Part shown: positions 36,453-45,264 of the stretch, piece by piece | How positions within the stretch are numbered: the first letter of the stretch is position 1 | How the letters are laid out: each line of letters begins with the position of its first letter | Assembly (NCBI RefSeq): GCF_000423245.1 | Contig: NZ_KE383993.1 | Location: 640,159-704,158 of the forward strand | Direction: 5' to 3' | Origin: Ligilactobacillus ceti DSM 22408 | GTDB lineage: Bacteria > Bacillota > Bacilli > Lactobacillales > Lactobacillaceae | DNA length: 64,000 nucleotides | Program-made: the position numbers and the translations under genes | The notes under the pieces: model-generated | Told to the model about the DNA's origin: nothing | Seen by the model: the letters and a program-made list of their open reading frames with translations, nothing else | Database searches by the model: none

Positions 36453-36527
36453 ATAATGATTAAAAACTTTATTTTTATAGTTTTTTCAAGTAAAATGAAG
36501 GTAAGGAATTATGAAAGGATGATTTTT

Positions 36528-37028
36528 ATGTTACAAAAATATCAAAATATTCTTGTACCTGTGGATGGTTCATACGAAGCTGAATTAGCCTTCAAAAAAG
36601 CTATTGCAGTTGCTCAACGGAACGGTTCTGATACAACACTTCACCTTGTTCACATTGTCGATACACGTGCTTTCCAAAACATTTCTAGTTTCGATACAGA
36701 AATGGTCGAACAAGTTACTGAAACAGCTCGTCAAACAATGGAAGGTTATGTGAAAGAAGCCAAAGAAATTGGCATGACTAACATCACTTACTCCATCGAA
36801 TACGGTGCTCCTAAAGTACTAATCGCAAAAGAAATTCCTGAACAACAAAAAACAGATTTAATCGTTATTGGTGCAACTGGTTTAAACGCTGTAGAACGTT
36901 TATTAATCGGTTCTGTTACAGAATACGTAACACGTACTGCTACATGTGATGTTTTAGTTGTAAGAACAGATTTAGATAATAAATTAGCTTTAACAAAAGA
37001 ACAAAAGAAAGCTGCTAAAAAAGATTAA
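36528..37028 (+). CDS. Universal stress protein (UspA family)
   Basis: A 166-aa cytoplasmic Usp-fold protein. It starts YQNILVPVDGSYEAELAF and carries the ATP-binding signature GATGLNAVERLLIGSVTEYV (G-2x-G-9x-GS/T), so it is probably the nucleotide-binding kind. The role in stress is known only for the family. The start was set at ATG 36528 with GAAAGGATG upstream. An in-frame extension to 36369 runs through the RNA terminator and is not coding. Confidence 0.92.
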   Translation: MLQKYQNILVPVDGSYEAELAFKKAIAVAQRNGSDTTLHLVHIVDTRAFQNISSFDTEMVEQVTETARQTMEGYVKEAKEIGMTNITYSIEYGAPKVLIAKEIPEQQKTDLIVIGATGLNAVERLLIGSVTEYVTRTATCDVLVVRTDLDNKLALTKEQKKAAKKD

Positions 37029-37036
37029 TTAAATAC

Positions 37037-37072
37037 AAAAAAGGCTTGGATTTAAAAATCCAAGCCTTTTTA
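37037..37072. terminator. Bidirectional terminator between uspA and ddl
   Basis: AAAAGGCTTGGATTT pairs with AAATCCAAGCCTTTT with A and T runs on the two sides, serving the converging uspA (plus) and ddl (minus). Confidence 0.92.
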
Positions 37073-37082
37073 ATTTATATTT

Positions 37083-38189
37083 TTAATCATTATCTAAAAC
37101 TAAATCAAAACTTAATTTAGCGTTATAATCATATTCTTCCAATGCTAAATTAATTAACCGATCTAATGTCTCAGCATAGCTAATACCTTCTAATTCCCAT
37201 AATTGTGGGTATAATGAAATATTTGTAAATCCAGGTAAAGTATTGATTTCACCTAAATAAGGTACATTATCTTCATCAATTAAAAAGTCAATTCTTGATA
37301 AACCTTTATTATCTAATACATGATAAGCAGCTACTGCCATTTCGCGAATTTCTTGTGTTAATTCACTTGGTAAATTAGCTGGTAGTTCAAAAACAACACC
37401 TGATGCATCAACGAATTTATTATTATAATCATAAAATTCGCCCTTATCTTGTACTGCAATTGCACCTAATTGTGAAGCCTTAGCATCACGATTACCAATA
37501 ACAGCACATTCTACTTCACGTACATTTTTCACAGCTTGTTCAACAACAACTTTATAATCGTATTTAAAAGCATCCTCAACTGCAGCTATAAATTCTGCTT
37601 CATTTCTTGCTGGGTGAATCCCAATTGAAGATCCTTGTCGTGCTGGTTTAATAAATAAATCAGTACCTAATTCAGCAACAACTTTTTCATATGTGTAATC
37701 TGCACGATTTTCTGGTTTGATTGTAATATATTTTGTATTACGGATTCCATTATATGTTAAAAGTTGTTTTGTTAAATCTTTATCAAATGAGTTAGCAGAT
37801 GCAGCAATTCCACTACCAACCCATGGCTTATCTAACAAGCGGAAAAGACCTTGAATAGTACCATCTTCACCCATATTACCATGAATAACTGGCATAAAAA
37901 GATCAACATCTTTAACTTGAGATAAGTTTTGTAAATTAGCTAATGGATTTGTAAAATCAACATCTTGCATAACTTTTTCAACGATTGTAGCTTCATCGCC
38001 ACCTTCTAAAATTTCAAGTGATGCTTGATTATCTAATAAATAACCTTGTTTAGTAAACATAAATACTGAAACTTCATATTTTTGGCGATCTAACGCTTCA
38101 TAAATATTCCGAGCTGAAAGTTTTGAAACATCATGTTCAGAAGAATTTCCCCCGAATAATAAAGCGACATGTAATTTTTTATTTTCCAT
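37083..38189 (-). CDS. ddl: D-alanine--D-alanine/D-lactate ligase Ddl, Phe-type
   Basis: An ATP-grasp ligase making the D-Ala-D-X dipeptide or depsipeptide for peptidoglycan precursors. The 368-aa protein has LLFGGNSSEHDVS, VIHGNMGEDG, FIKPARQGSSIG and the C-terminal LGEINTLPGFT. At residue 259, in EFYDYNNKF, it has Phe; the equivalent residue is Tyr in D-Ala-D-Ala enzymes and Phe (Phe261) in Leuconostoc D-Ala-D-Lac ligase. This predicts D-lactate-ended precursors and intrinsic vancomycin resistance. It stands alone between terminators. Confidence 0.95.
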   Translation of the reverse strand: MENKKLHVALLFGGNSSEHDVSKLSARNIYEALDRQKYEVSVFMFTKQGYLLDNQASLEILEGGDEATIVEKVMQDVDFTNPLANLQNLSQVKDVDLFMPVIHGNMGEDGTIQGLFRLLDKPWVGSGIAASANSFDKDLTKQLLTYNGIRNTKYITIKPENRADYTYEKVVAELGTDLFIKPARQGSSIGIHPARNEAEFIAAVEDAFKYDYKVVVEQAVKNVREVECAVIGNRDAKASQLGAIAVQDKGEFYDYNNKFVDASGVVFELPANLPSELTQEIREMAVAAYHVLDNKGLSRIDFLIDEDNVPYLGEINTLPGFTNISLYPQLWELEGISYAETLDRLINLALEEYDYNAKLSFDLVLDND

Positions 38190-38325
38190 CTTTATATCCG
38201 TCCTATCAAATTTATTAATTAAATTCGTAAACCCTATTATATAATATAATTTTCATTTTAGGTAATTTTTTCGTCAATTTATCTTGATTTTTATCAAAAA
38301 ACACCCTAATTATTTTAGTCAAAAT

Positions 38326-38366
38326 AAAAAAGATGCACCAAGTGTTATCCTTAGCACATCTTTTTT
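38326..38366 (-). terminator. Terminator after the EamA / 54-aa gene pair
   Basis: AAAAAAGATG (38326-38335) pairs with CATCTTTTTT (38357-38366) around a ~20-nt loop; on the minus strand it comes 10 nt after the small gene's stop and is followed by more T. Confidence 0.75.
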
Positions 38367-38375
38367 TAACACTCT

Positions 38376-38540
38376 TTAATTTTTAGAAAATAATTGTGTT
38401 AAACGATTTTTCAAACTAACTTTACTACCATCATCTTGTTTTTTACGTCCGCTTTTCAATAATGTATAGTTACAGTTAACGTGAACTGGTCCGTGATTTT
38501 CTGGCATTTCATTTTGATTTGAAGTTATTTCTTTATTCAT
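38376..38540 (-). CDS. Small hydrophilic protein of unknown function (54 aa)
   Basis: ATG at 38540 overlaps the end of the EamA transporter gene by 8 nt, with AAAGGTGAG upstream inside that gene, so it is translationally coupled. The product is soluble: acidic-polar start (MNKEITSNQNEMPE), a central HGPVHVNCNYTLLKSGRKK with a single Cys, and a basic C terminus (SLKNRLTQLFSKN). A terminator follows. I do not recognise the family. Confidence 0.6.
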   Translation of the reverse strand: MNKEITSNQNEMPENHGPVHVNCNYTLLKSGRKKQDDGSKVSLKNRLTQLFSKN

Positions 38541-39513
38541 TTTTTAACTCACCTTTCATTTTACGTTGGAGACTAAATTTATGTTCTGTTTTCGTTACTT
38601 GATAATTAATTTTTTGATTCATTGATTGCGTTTGTAAGGATAATGCTTGAATAAATGCTGTAGATAAAATTAAAACAGCACCTAAAATTTCGATTGGACT
38701 CATTTGTAATTGCATCCAAATCATAGCTACAAATGTCGCTGTTAATGGTTCAAACGCACTTAACATCCCTGTTGTAGCTGGTGAAATAGTTTGTAAACTC
38801 TTTAAATAAAATAGATAAGCAAACATTGTTCCGAAAATAATAATATAACCTAAACTTAATAAACTCATTGGCGTAATTTGAGGCATTGGTTGCGTAATCA
38901 CAATCGGTAAAAATGTTAACCCACCTACAACCATCGCTGCTCCAGTTACTAACCTTGCATCAAATTCTTGTAATAATTTACGTGGTAACAATGTATATGA
39001 TGCTTGACTAACGCCAGCCATAATTCCCCAAAACAAAGCAAGGGGCGCTAAACTTAAACTTGCTAAATTGCCATTAGTTACTAACAAGACCGTCCCGACA
39101 ATGGCAATAATAATTGAAATAATATCAACTCTTCGTGGTAATTGACGTGAACGTAATGCTAAATAAATAATAATAAATAATGGTCCCATAAATTGTAAAA
39201 CTGTTGCAGTGGAAGCATTTCCCCATTCAATAGCACAAAAATAAGTTAATTGTGATGGTACCATTCCTAAAAAAGTAAATGCCAACACTTGCATAATATT
39301 TTCTTTGTGCCAAAAACGTCGCCATTCTTTACGGCTAACCGCAATATAAGACCAGACTAGAATAATAAAACCCGCTACTATCAAACGAACACCAACAACC
39401 CAAAACGCGGAATATTGATATCTAGTAAATAAATATTGGGCAAAATTACCGGAAATCCCCCATAACATTGTTCCTAAAATCGCAAAAAAGATGCCTTCTT
39501 TTGAATTTTTCAT
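38533..39513 (-). CDS. EamA/DMT-family transporter
   Basis: A 326-aa integral membrane protein with ten predicted helices in two EamA halves (starting GIFFAILGTMLWGISGNFAQ and LAPLALFWGIMAGVSQASYT). These exporters or permeases move metabolites such as amino acids; the substrate is not visible here. The tail after helix ten is short and basic. It lies between sufB and ddl, in its own unit with the 54-aa gene. Confidence 0.9.
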   Translation of the reverse strand: MKNSKEGIFFAILGTMLWGISGNFAQYLFTRYQYSAFWVVGVRLIVAGFIILVWSYIAVSRKEWRRFWHKENIMQVLAFTFLGMVPSQLTYFCAIEWGNASTATVLQFMGPLFIIIYLALRSRQLPRRVDIISIIIAIVGTVLLVTNGNLASLSLAPLALFWGIMAGVSQASYTLLPRKLLQEFDARLVTGAAMVVGGLTFLPIVITQPMPQITPMSLLSLGYIIIFGTMFAYLFYLKSLQTISPATTGMLSAFEPLTATFVAMIWMQLQMSPIEILGAVLILSTAFIQALSLQTQSMNQKINYQVTKTEHKFSLQRKMKGELKNE

Positions 39514-39666
39514 TTAAATGTTTCACCTACATTCATAAACTTAATTTATTTTTCATTCTCATAATATTAAGTTAATCGGCATGAAATAGCAATCTTTTTT
39601 TGCCTCTATTTTGAAAAACACTTTTAACAACTAGCTAATAAATTTTACTTATTATTTAAAATCATT

Positions 39667-41070
39667 TTACCCAACAGAGCCCTCCATTTGATATTCAATC
39701 AATCGATTTAATTCCACGGCATATTCCATTGGTAATTCTTTTGTAAATGGCTCAACAAAGCCCATAACAATCATTTCAGTTGCTTTTTCTTCACTTAATC
39801 CACGACTCATCAAATAATAAAGTTGCTCTTCGGAAATTTTAGAAACTTTTGCTTCATGTTCTAAAGAAACATTTCCATTTAAAATTTCATTATATGGAAT
39901 TGTATCACTAGCTGATTTATCATCCATGATAATCGTATCGCATTCAACATGTGATATCGATCCATCACTTTTACGACCAAAACGAACTTGTCCACGATAA
40001 TCCACACGACCACCATCACGACAAATCGATTTTGAAACAATAGAAGATGATGTATTTTTAGCATTATGCAACATTCTGGCACCAGTATCAGAAATAATGT
40101 CTTTACCAGCGAACGCGATTGATAACATTGTACCTCGAGCACCTTCACCGTTTAAATAAACACTTGGATACTTCATTGTCATTTTAGAGCCTAGATTTCC
40201 ATCTACCCATTCCATCGTAGAATTCTCTAAAGCTTGTGCACGTTTCGTTTCCAAACTATATACATTATCAGACCAGTTTTGGATGGTTGTATAGCGACAA
40301 TATGAATTTTTTAAAACATTCACTTCTACTACAGCTGCATGTAAACTATCTTCAGAGTAATTCGGTGCAGTACACCCTTCTACATAATTCACACTGGCAT
40401 CTTCATCCACAATAATTAAAGTTCTTTCAAATTGACCAGAATTACCTGCGTTAATTCTAAAATAACTTTGAATTGGAGTCGTAACTCGTACACCTTTTGG
40501 AACATAAATAAATGTACCACCAGACCACACCGCTGAATTTAATGCCGCCATTTTATTATCTGTTGGTGGGATTAATTTCCCAAAATATTCTTGGACTAAT
40601 TCAGGATATTCTTGTACAGCTGCATCCATACTCATAAAAACAATCCCTAATTTTTTAAAATCTTCACACATATTATGATAAACAACTTCTGATTCATATT
40701 GAGCTGAAGAACCAGCTAAATATTTTCGTTCAGCTTCTGGTACTCCTAAACGTTCAAAAGTCTCTTTAATCTCTTCAGGTACGTCATCCCAATCCCGTGC
40801 CACATGGTCAGCATCTCGTCGAAAATAATTAATATTTTCATAATCTAATTGGCTTAAATCTGGTCCAAAATTAGGCATTGGTAATTCCCGATAAATCCGA
40901 TAAGCTGCTAACCGAAATTCTAACATCCATTCAGGCTCATTTTTAATTTCGGAAATTTCACGCACAATATCTTCAGATAAACCTTCACCTGTTGTATAAG
41001 TTGGGGTGACATCATCTTTAAAACCATATTGATAAGCTCCCCCCAATTCATCGATAATCTGATCACTCAT
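39667..41070 (-). CDS. sufB: Fe-S cluster assembly scaffold SufB
   Basis: SufB forms the SufBC2D scaffold on which Fe-S clusters are built. The 467-aa protein has the core beta-helix ([21 protein letters not shown], with the conserved Cys) and the C-terminal [13 protein letters not shown]-like region, here [28 protein letters not shown] is shared with SufD. The start was set at ATG 41070 with AGGTG about 7 nt upstream; it overlaps the sufU end by 8 nt. It is the last gene of the suf operon. Confidence 0.97.
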   Translation of the reverse strand: MSDQIIDELGGAYQYGFKDDVTPTYTTGEGLSEDIVREISEIKNEPEWMLEFRLAAYRIYRELPMPNFGPDLSQLDYENINYFRRDADHVARDWDDVPEEIKETFERLGVPEAERKYLAGSSAQYESEVVYHNMCEDFKKLGIVFMSMDAAVQEYPELVQEYFGKLIPPTDNKMAALNSAVWSGGTFIYVPKGVRVTTPIQSYFRINAGNSGQFERTLIIVDEDASVNYVEGCTAPNYSEDSLHAAVVEVNVLKNSYCRYTTIQNWSDNVYSLETKRAQALENSTMEWVDGNLGSKMTMKYPSVYLNGEGARGTMLSIAFAGKDIISDTGARMLHNAKNTSSSIVSKSICRDGGRVDYRGQVRFGRKSDGSISHVECDTIIMDDKSASDTIPYNEILNGNVSLEHEAKVSKISEEQLYYLMSRGLSEEKATEMIVMGFVEPFTKELPMEYAVELNRLIEYQMEGSVG

Positions 41071-41515
41071 TTTTTTCACCTACTTTCGCTAAGACTTGTG
41101 CCAATCCTTTCCACGCTAATGTTGCACATTTAATCCGTGCAGGAAATTGTTGAACACCTGCTAGGACAACTGCATCACCTAAAAGTTCATCTTCACCGTC
41201 AGTAATTTCTTCTCCCATCACTAACTTTGAAAAAGCTTGCGCTGCTACTTGGCAGGTTTTAATATCTTTTCCAACTAATTCTTCTGCCATCATACTCGCT
41301 GAAGCTTTAGAAATTGTACACCCTTGTCCTTGAAATTTAATATCTTGTATTTTTTGATCAACAATTTTAACTTGTAATGTTATTTCATCGCCACATGTAG
41401 GATTAAACATTTCAATTTCATTTGTCTTGTTGTTTAATTCTCCATAATGTCGCGGGTGTTGCCCATGTTCTAAAATCACTTGGCGATATAAATTGTCTAA
41501 TTTAGATAATGCCAT
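41063..41515 (-). CDS. sufU: Sulfur-transfer protein SufU
   Basis: A 150-aa zinc-dependent sulfur acceptor for SufS in Gram-positives. It starts [20 protein letters not shown] and has three cysteines in [18 protein letters not shown] and [10 protein letters not shown], with the SufU-type insertion relative to IscU. The start is either ATG 41515 (AAGGAG 10 nt upstream) or a TTG two codons earlier. It overlaps sufS by 14 nt and sufB by 8 nt. Confidence 0.95.
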   Translation of the reverse strand: MALSKLDNLYRQVILEHGQHPRHYGELNNKTNEIEMFNPTCGDEITLQVKIVDQKIQDIKFQGQGCTISKASASMMAEELVGKDIKTCQVAAQAFSKLVMGEEITDGEDELLGDAVVLAGVQQFPARIKCATLAWKGLAQVLAKVGEKNE

Positions 41516-42734
41516 TTTCAAAATACTCCTTCGTTTTTAACAAAGCTGTCACTAAACGATCCACATCTTGCTTCGTATTATAGAAATAAAAACTAACTCT
41601 TAAACTAGCTTGAATCTGTAAATACTTCATTAAAGGCTGAGCGCAGTGATGCCCTGCTCGTAATGCAATCCCTTGTAAATCAAGAACTGTCGCTGCATCA
41701 TGCGCATGAATTCCTGTTAAATTAAATGAAATAATACTACTTTTATGCTTGGCTTTTTCACCATAAATTTCAATCCCCGAAATACTACTTAATTTTTCCA
41801 AAGCATAACTTGTCAATTCTTGTTCATACGTTTCAATGTTATCCATGCCTATATTTGTTAAATAAGTCAATGCTGCACCTAAGCCGATAACACCGGCAAT
41901 ATGTTGTGTACCAGCTTCAAAACACCATGGAATAGGTTTAAATGTTGCTTCTGTTAAACCGACTTTAGAAATCATTTCACCACCAAATTCAATAGGACGC
42001 ATTTCTTTTAAATATTCCATTTTTCCATATAAAACACCAATTCCGGTTGGAGCTAGCATTTTATGTCCTGAAAAAGCTAAAAAATCAATATCTAACTTCC
42101 GCACATCCAGTTGATGATGTGGAACACTTTGAGCTCCATCCACTACTATTAAAGCGTTATTTTCATGTGCTAAACGACTTAATTCGGCAATCGGTGTTAC
42201 TACACCTAAAACATTCGAAACATGTGTAATCGCAACAAGAGCAGTCTGAGAATTGATTATTTCTTTCGCTGCCATTAAATCAAGATCTCCATCTTCGTTC
42301 AACGGAATAAACTTTAAAGTAGCACCTGTTTTTTGCGCTAGTTGCTGCCATGGTATTAAATTACTATGATGCTCCAAATAAGATAAAACAATTTCATCTC
42401 CTGGATGGATTTTATCCAAAAAATAACCTTGAGCAATCCAATTTAATGCTTGTGTCGTCCCTTTAGTAAAAATAATTTCTCGTTCACTAGCACTATTAAC
42501 AAAAGTACTCACTTGCTTTCGAACAGTTTCGAATTTTTCGGTTGTTTTTTCGGCAATTTGATAAATACCTCGATAAATATTCGCATTTTCTTGCATATAA
42601 TATTGATTAATCGCTTCTAAAACAACTTGCGGTTTTTGCGTAGTCGCTGCATTATCTAAATAAACTAACGGTTCTTCATTCATTGTCGTTTGTAATATAG
42701 GAAAATCAGATTTTACTGTATCCACATCAATCAT
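41502..42734 (-). CDS. sufS: Cysteine desulfurase SufS
   Basis: A 410-aa PLP enzyme that mobilises sulfur for the SUF machinery. The PLP lysine is in AFSGHKMLAPTGIG and the catalytic Cys in LRAGHHCAQPLM, the short-loop form typical of group II (SufS) enzymes that need SufU. It overlaps sufD by 8 nt and sufU by 14 nt, so the whole operon is tightly coupled. Confidence 0.96.
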   Translation of the reverse strand: MIDVDTVKSDFPILQTTMNEEPLVYLDNAATTQKPQVVLEAINQYYMQENANIYRGIYQIAEKTTEKFETVRKQVSTFVNSASEREIIFTKGTTQALNWIAQGYFLDKIHPGDEIVLSYLEHHSNLIPWQQLAQKTGATLKFIPLNEDGDLDLMAAKEIINSQTALVAITHVSNVLGVVTPIAELSRLAHENNALIVVDGAQSVPHHQLDVRKLDIDFLAFSGHKMLAPTGIGVLYGKMEYLKEMRPIEFGGEMISKVGLTEATFKPIPWCFEAGTQHIAGVIGLGAALTYLTNIGMDNIETYEQELTSYALEKLSSISGIEIYGEKAKHKSSIISFNLTGIHAHDAATVLDLQGIALRAGHHCAQPLMKYLQIQASLRVSFYFYNTKQDVDRLVTALLKTKEYFENGII

Positions 42735-43977
42735 CTTGCATTTTCCTTTCTAACAAAGCTAACATTTGATCTTTCAAATTTTGACTAGGTAATTTAGCTA
42801 AGACTGGTCCAAAAAAACCTAATACGACTAATTTTTGTGCCACTTCTTTAGATAACCCTCGACTCATTAAATAATACATCTGATCTTCATCAACTCGCCC
42901 TACACTAGCAGCATGCCCTGCTGTCACATCATTATGATCTATTAAAAGAATCGGATTTGCATTACCTTTGGCTTGTGGTGTCAACATTAAAACCCGACTT
43001 TCTTGTTGAGCATCAGATCCAGTTGCTTTTGGAAAAACATGACCAATTCCATTAAACGTTAAAGTTGCTTTTCCAAGAATAGCTCCATGCTGCAAAATAT
43101 GTCCTTGAGTGTAGCAAGCTTTATTATTAACTTTAGTATCAATTCCTTGTGTTTGTTTTCCCGTTGCCAAAGCTACAATTTGAAGATCTGCTTGAGCACC
43201 ATTTTCAATTAAATCAGCTTTAAAATCAGCTAAAACATGACCATCATTCAACATAGCAGTTGACCAAGTCACAGTTGCATCTTGAGCAACTTGTGCTGTG
43301 CGATTTAAATAAGTTGTTGTTTGAGCGCCTAATTGATCACAACTTGTGAATGTCACTTTACTATTCGCTTTGGCAATTACTTCCACTACAATATTAGCCG
43401 TTGTTTTTTGTGAACCAATTGTCATTAAATTTTCTAAGTAATTCACTTCACTATTTTCATCTACTACTAACAAAACATGGGTCACATAATCTTGTTGAAT
43501 AGTAGCATCCTGAATTAAATAACTAGTCAGCACATCCTGAAGATTGACATTTTTAGGAATATAAATAAATAATCCATTTTGAAAATTAGCCTGATGTTCA
43601 TTTAATAATTGATGCGATTGTTGAACCAAACTTTTTTGATAATATTTACGCACTAACGCTTCATGTTCTTGCAACGCAGTTTGAAAATCACACATAATAA
43701 CACCTTGCTGTGTATATTGTGAACTTAATGTATTCTGCGTTGTTTGCGAACCGAATTGTACAAATGTATTAACTGTATTCTGATCCAAATTAATTTTCGC
43801 CAATTTTGTTTGATCTGCTACATGTTGTTGCGGCTGAGTAACATGTAAATTCCAACGTTTAAATTTAACTTTTTTAATAGCTGGCATTTGTTGTGTTTCT
43901 TGCTGCTGAGCTGCTGTACGCAAATCTTGAAACCATTGTGGTTCATAATTTATTTCGTTTCTTTGATTTCCATTCAT
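42727..43977 (-). CDS. sufD: Fe-S cluster assembly protein SufD
   Basis: SufD pairs with SufB and SufC. The 416-aa protein is shorter and more divergent than SufB and is Gln-rich (QQETQQMP, THVTQPQQHVADQT-like segments). It keeps the beta-helix core and the C-terminal signature ILLIDHNDVTAGHAASVGRV plus [14 protein letters not shown]. It lies between sufC and sufS. Confidence 0.94.
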   Translation of the reverse strand: MNGNQRNEINYEPQWFQDLRTAAQQQETQQMPAIKKVKFKRWNLHVTQPQQHVADQTKLAKINLDQNTVNTFVQFGSQTTQNTLSSQYTQQGVIMCDFQTALQEHEALVRKYYQKSLVQQSHQLLNEHQANFQNGLFIYIPKNVNLQDVLTSYLIQDATIQQDYVTHVLLVVDENSEVNYLENLMTIGSQKTTANIVVEVIAKANSKVTFTSCDQLGAQTTTYLNRTAQVAQDATVTWSTAMLNDGHVLADFKADLIENGAQADLQIVALATGKQTQGIDTKVNNKACYTQGHILQHGAILGKATLTFNGIGHVFPKATGSDAQQESRVLMLTPQAKGNANPILLIDHNDVTAGHAASVGRVDEDQMYYLMSRGLSKEVAQKLVVLGFFGPVLAKLPSQNLKDQMLALLERKMQDD

Positions 43978-44004
43978 ATTATGATGTACCTTTCTCTGGT
44001 TTGT

Positions 44005-44772
44005 TTATTTATCGGCTAAATCAATTCCTAATTTAGCTGCTAATTCAGTATATCCATTCGCTTCTAGTTCTTTTGCCAACTCTGGTCCACCTTCTGTTAC
44101 AACACGACCATCCATCATAATATGCACTACATCCGGTACGATATAATTTAATAATCTTTGATAGTGCGTAATAATCAACGCTCCAAAATCATGCGGACGC
44201 ATTTGATTCACACCTTTAGCCACAACTTTTAAAGCATCGATATCTAACCCTGAATCAATTTCATCTAAAATAGCAAATTTTGGTTCAATCATCATCATTT
44301 GTAATATTTCATTACGTTTCTTCTCTCCGCCGGAAAAACCTTCATTCAAATAACGATCCGCCATCGATTCTGGCATTTCTAACAACGCCATTGTTTCATC
44401 TAATTTTTTAATAAATTTACGAATACTCAAAGGTTGATCACTCGGACGTTGTGCATTAATCGCATCTTTAATAAAACTAGCATTTGTAATGCCAGGTATT
44501 TCAGAAGGATATTGCATCGCTAAAAAGATCCCTGCTCGAGCTCTTTCATCGACTTCTAATTCTAATAAATTAACCCCATCTAATAAAATTTCACCTTGCG
44601 TGACTTCATAATTAGGATTCCCCATAATAGCAGCTGATAATGTTGACTTACCAGTTCCATTAGGTCCCATAATAGCGTGGATTTCCCCACTTTTTAAGGT
44701 TAAATTGACACCTTTTAAAATTTTCTTACCTTCAATTTCCACATGTAAATCTTTAATTTCTAAACGTGACAT
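44005..44772 (-). CDS. sufC: Fe-S cluster assembly ATPase SufC
   Basis: ABC-type ATPase subunit of SufBCD, soluble rather than a transporter. The 255-aa protein has Walker A GPNGTGKSTLSA, signature FSGGEKKRNEI and Walker B FAILDEIDSGLD. The start was set at ATG 44772 with AAGGAG 6 nt upstream. It follows the ArsC/Spx-like gene by 13 nt and leads the suf block (C-D-S-U-B). Confidence 0.96.
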   Translation of the reverse strand: MSRLEIKDLHVEIEGKKILKGVNLTLKSGEIHAIMGPNGTGKSTLSAAIMGNPNYEVTQGEILLDGVNLLELEVDERARAGIFLAMQYPSEIPGITNASFIKDAINAQRPSDQPLSIRKFIKKLDETMALLEMPESMADRYLNEGFSGGEKKRNEILQMMMIEPKFAILDEIDSGLDIDALKVVAKGVNQMRPHDFGALIITHYQRLLNYIVPDVVHIMMDGRVVTEGGPELAKELEANGYTELAAKLGIDLADK

Positions 44773-44785
44773 TTTGTTCTCCTTT

Positions 44786-45139
44786 TTAAAGCAGTTCACT
44801 TTGATAAATGTTTTCTTTAAAACCACAAATCACTTCATTGTCATCTATTAATAAAGGTCTTTTTAATAACATGCCATCTTGTGATAATAATTGACTAATT
44901 TCGTCAATGTCCATTTCAGCCAATCGTTCTTTTAAATTTTGTTCACGATAATGTTGACCACTTGTATTGAAATAATATTTCAATGGATGTGTGCCTTTTG
45001 TTAAGATTGCTTTTATTTCGTTAGCACTCGGTGTCTGCGTCACAATATCATAATATGTATACGCAACTTCGTGTTCTTCCAACCATTTTTGTGCTTTTTT
45101 ACAAGTGCTACATTTGGGATAACAATAAAATTTAAGCAT
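44786..45139 (-). CDS. ArsC/Spx-family thioredoxin-fold protein
   Basis: A 117-aa protein of the ArsC/Spx/YffB group. It has the redox pair CSTCKKA (Cys10 and Cys13) near the N terminus, the usual QNLKERL and LLKRPLLID signatures, and FKENIYQSELL at the end. Spx proper binds the RNA polymerase alpha subunit, but the RPRPI-like and alpha-binding features cannot be settled by eye. This could be a glutaredoxin-like reductase. Placement as first gene of the suf operon suggests a redox or iron-sulfur role; that is inference. Confidence 0.85.
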   Translation of the reverse strand: MLKFYCYPKCSTCKKAQKWLEEHEVAYTYYDIVTQTPSANEIKAILTKGTHPLKYYFNTSGQHYREQNLKERLAEMDIDEISQLLSQDGMLLKRPLLIDDNEVICGFKENIYQSELL

Positions 45140-45172
45140 TATTTCTAACTCCCTTTTTACTTACTTATATAT

Positions 45173-45201
45173 AGTATCTCTGATTTTAACTAAATTTGCA
45201 A
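45173..45201 (-). promoter_or_regulatory. Putative promoter of the arsC-like/suf operon
   Basis: TTGCAA (45196-45201) and GATACT (45173-45178) on the minus strand are 17 nt apart, about 34 nt before the first start codon. Confidence 0.45.
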
Positions 45202-45224
45202 AAAATATATTTCACTCTCTACAC

Positions 45225-45261
45225 GAAAGGAGCCTGGTAATTATTTTACCAAACTCCTTTC
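45225..45261 (-). terminator. Hairpin after rodA
   Basis: GAAAGGAG (45225-45232) pairs with CTCCTTTC (45254-45261), with GGTAA/TTACC inside. It lies 3 nt after the rodA stop. The minus-strand sequence after it (GTGTAGAGAG) is not T-rich, so it is a weak intrinsic terminator or an mRNA 3'-end stabiliser. Confidence 0.6.
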
Positions 45262-45264
45262 TTG

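Noticed and set aside
36369-36527. N-terminal extension of uspA (53 codons)
   Set aside because: It runs through the 6S RNA 3' part and its terminator, and has no ribosome site; ATG 36528 does.
38190-38325. ddl promoter from TTGACG (38272-38277) to TATAAT (38236-38241)
   Set aside because: The spacing is 30 nt, far too long; no better pair was found, so no promoter is listed.
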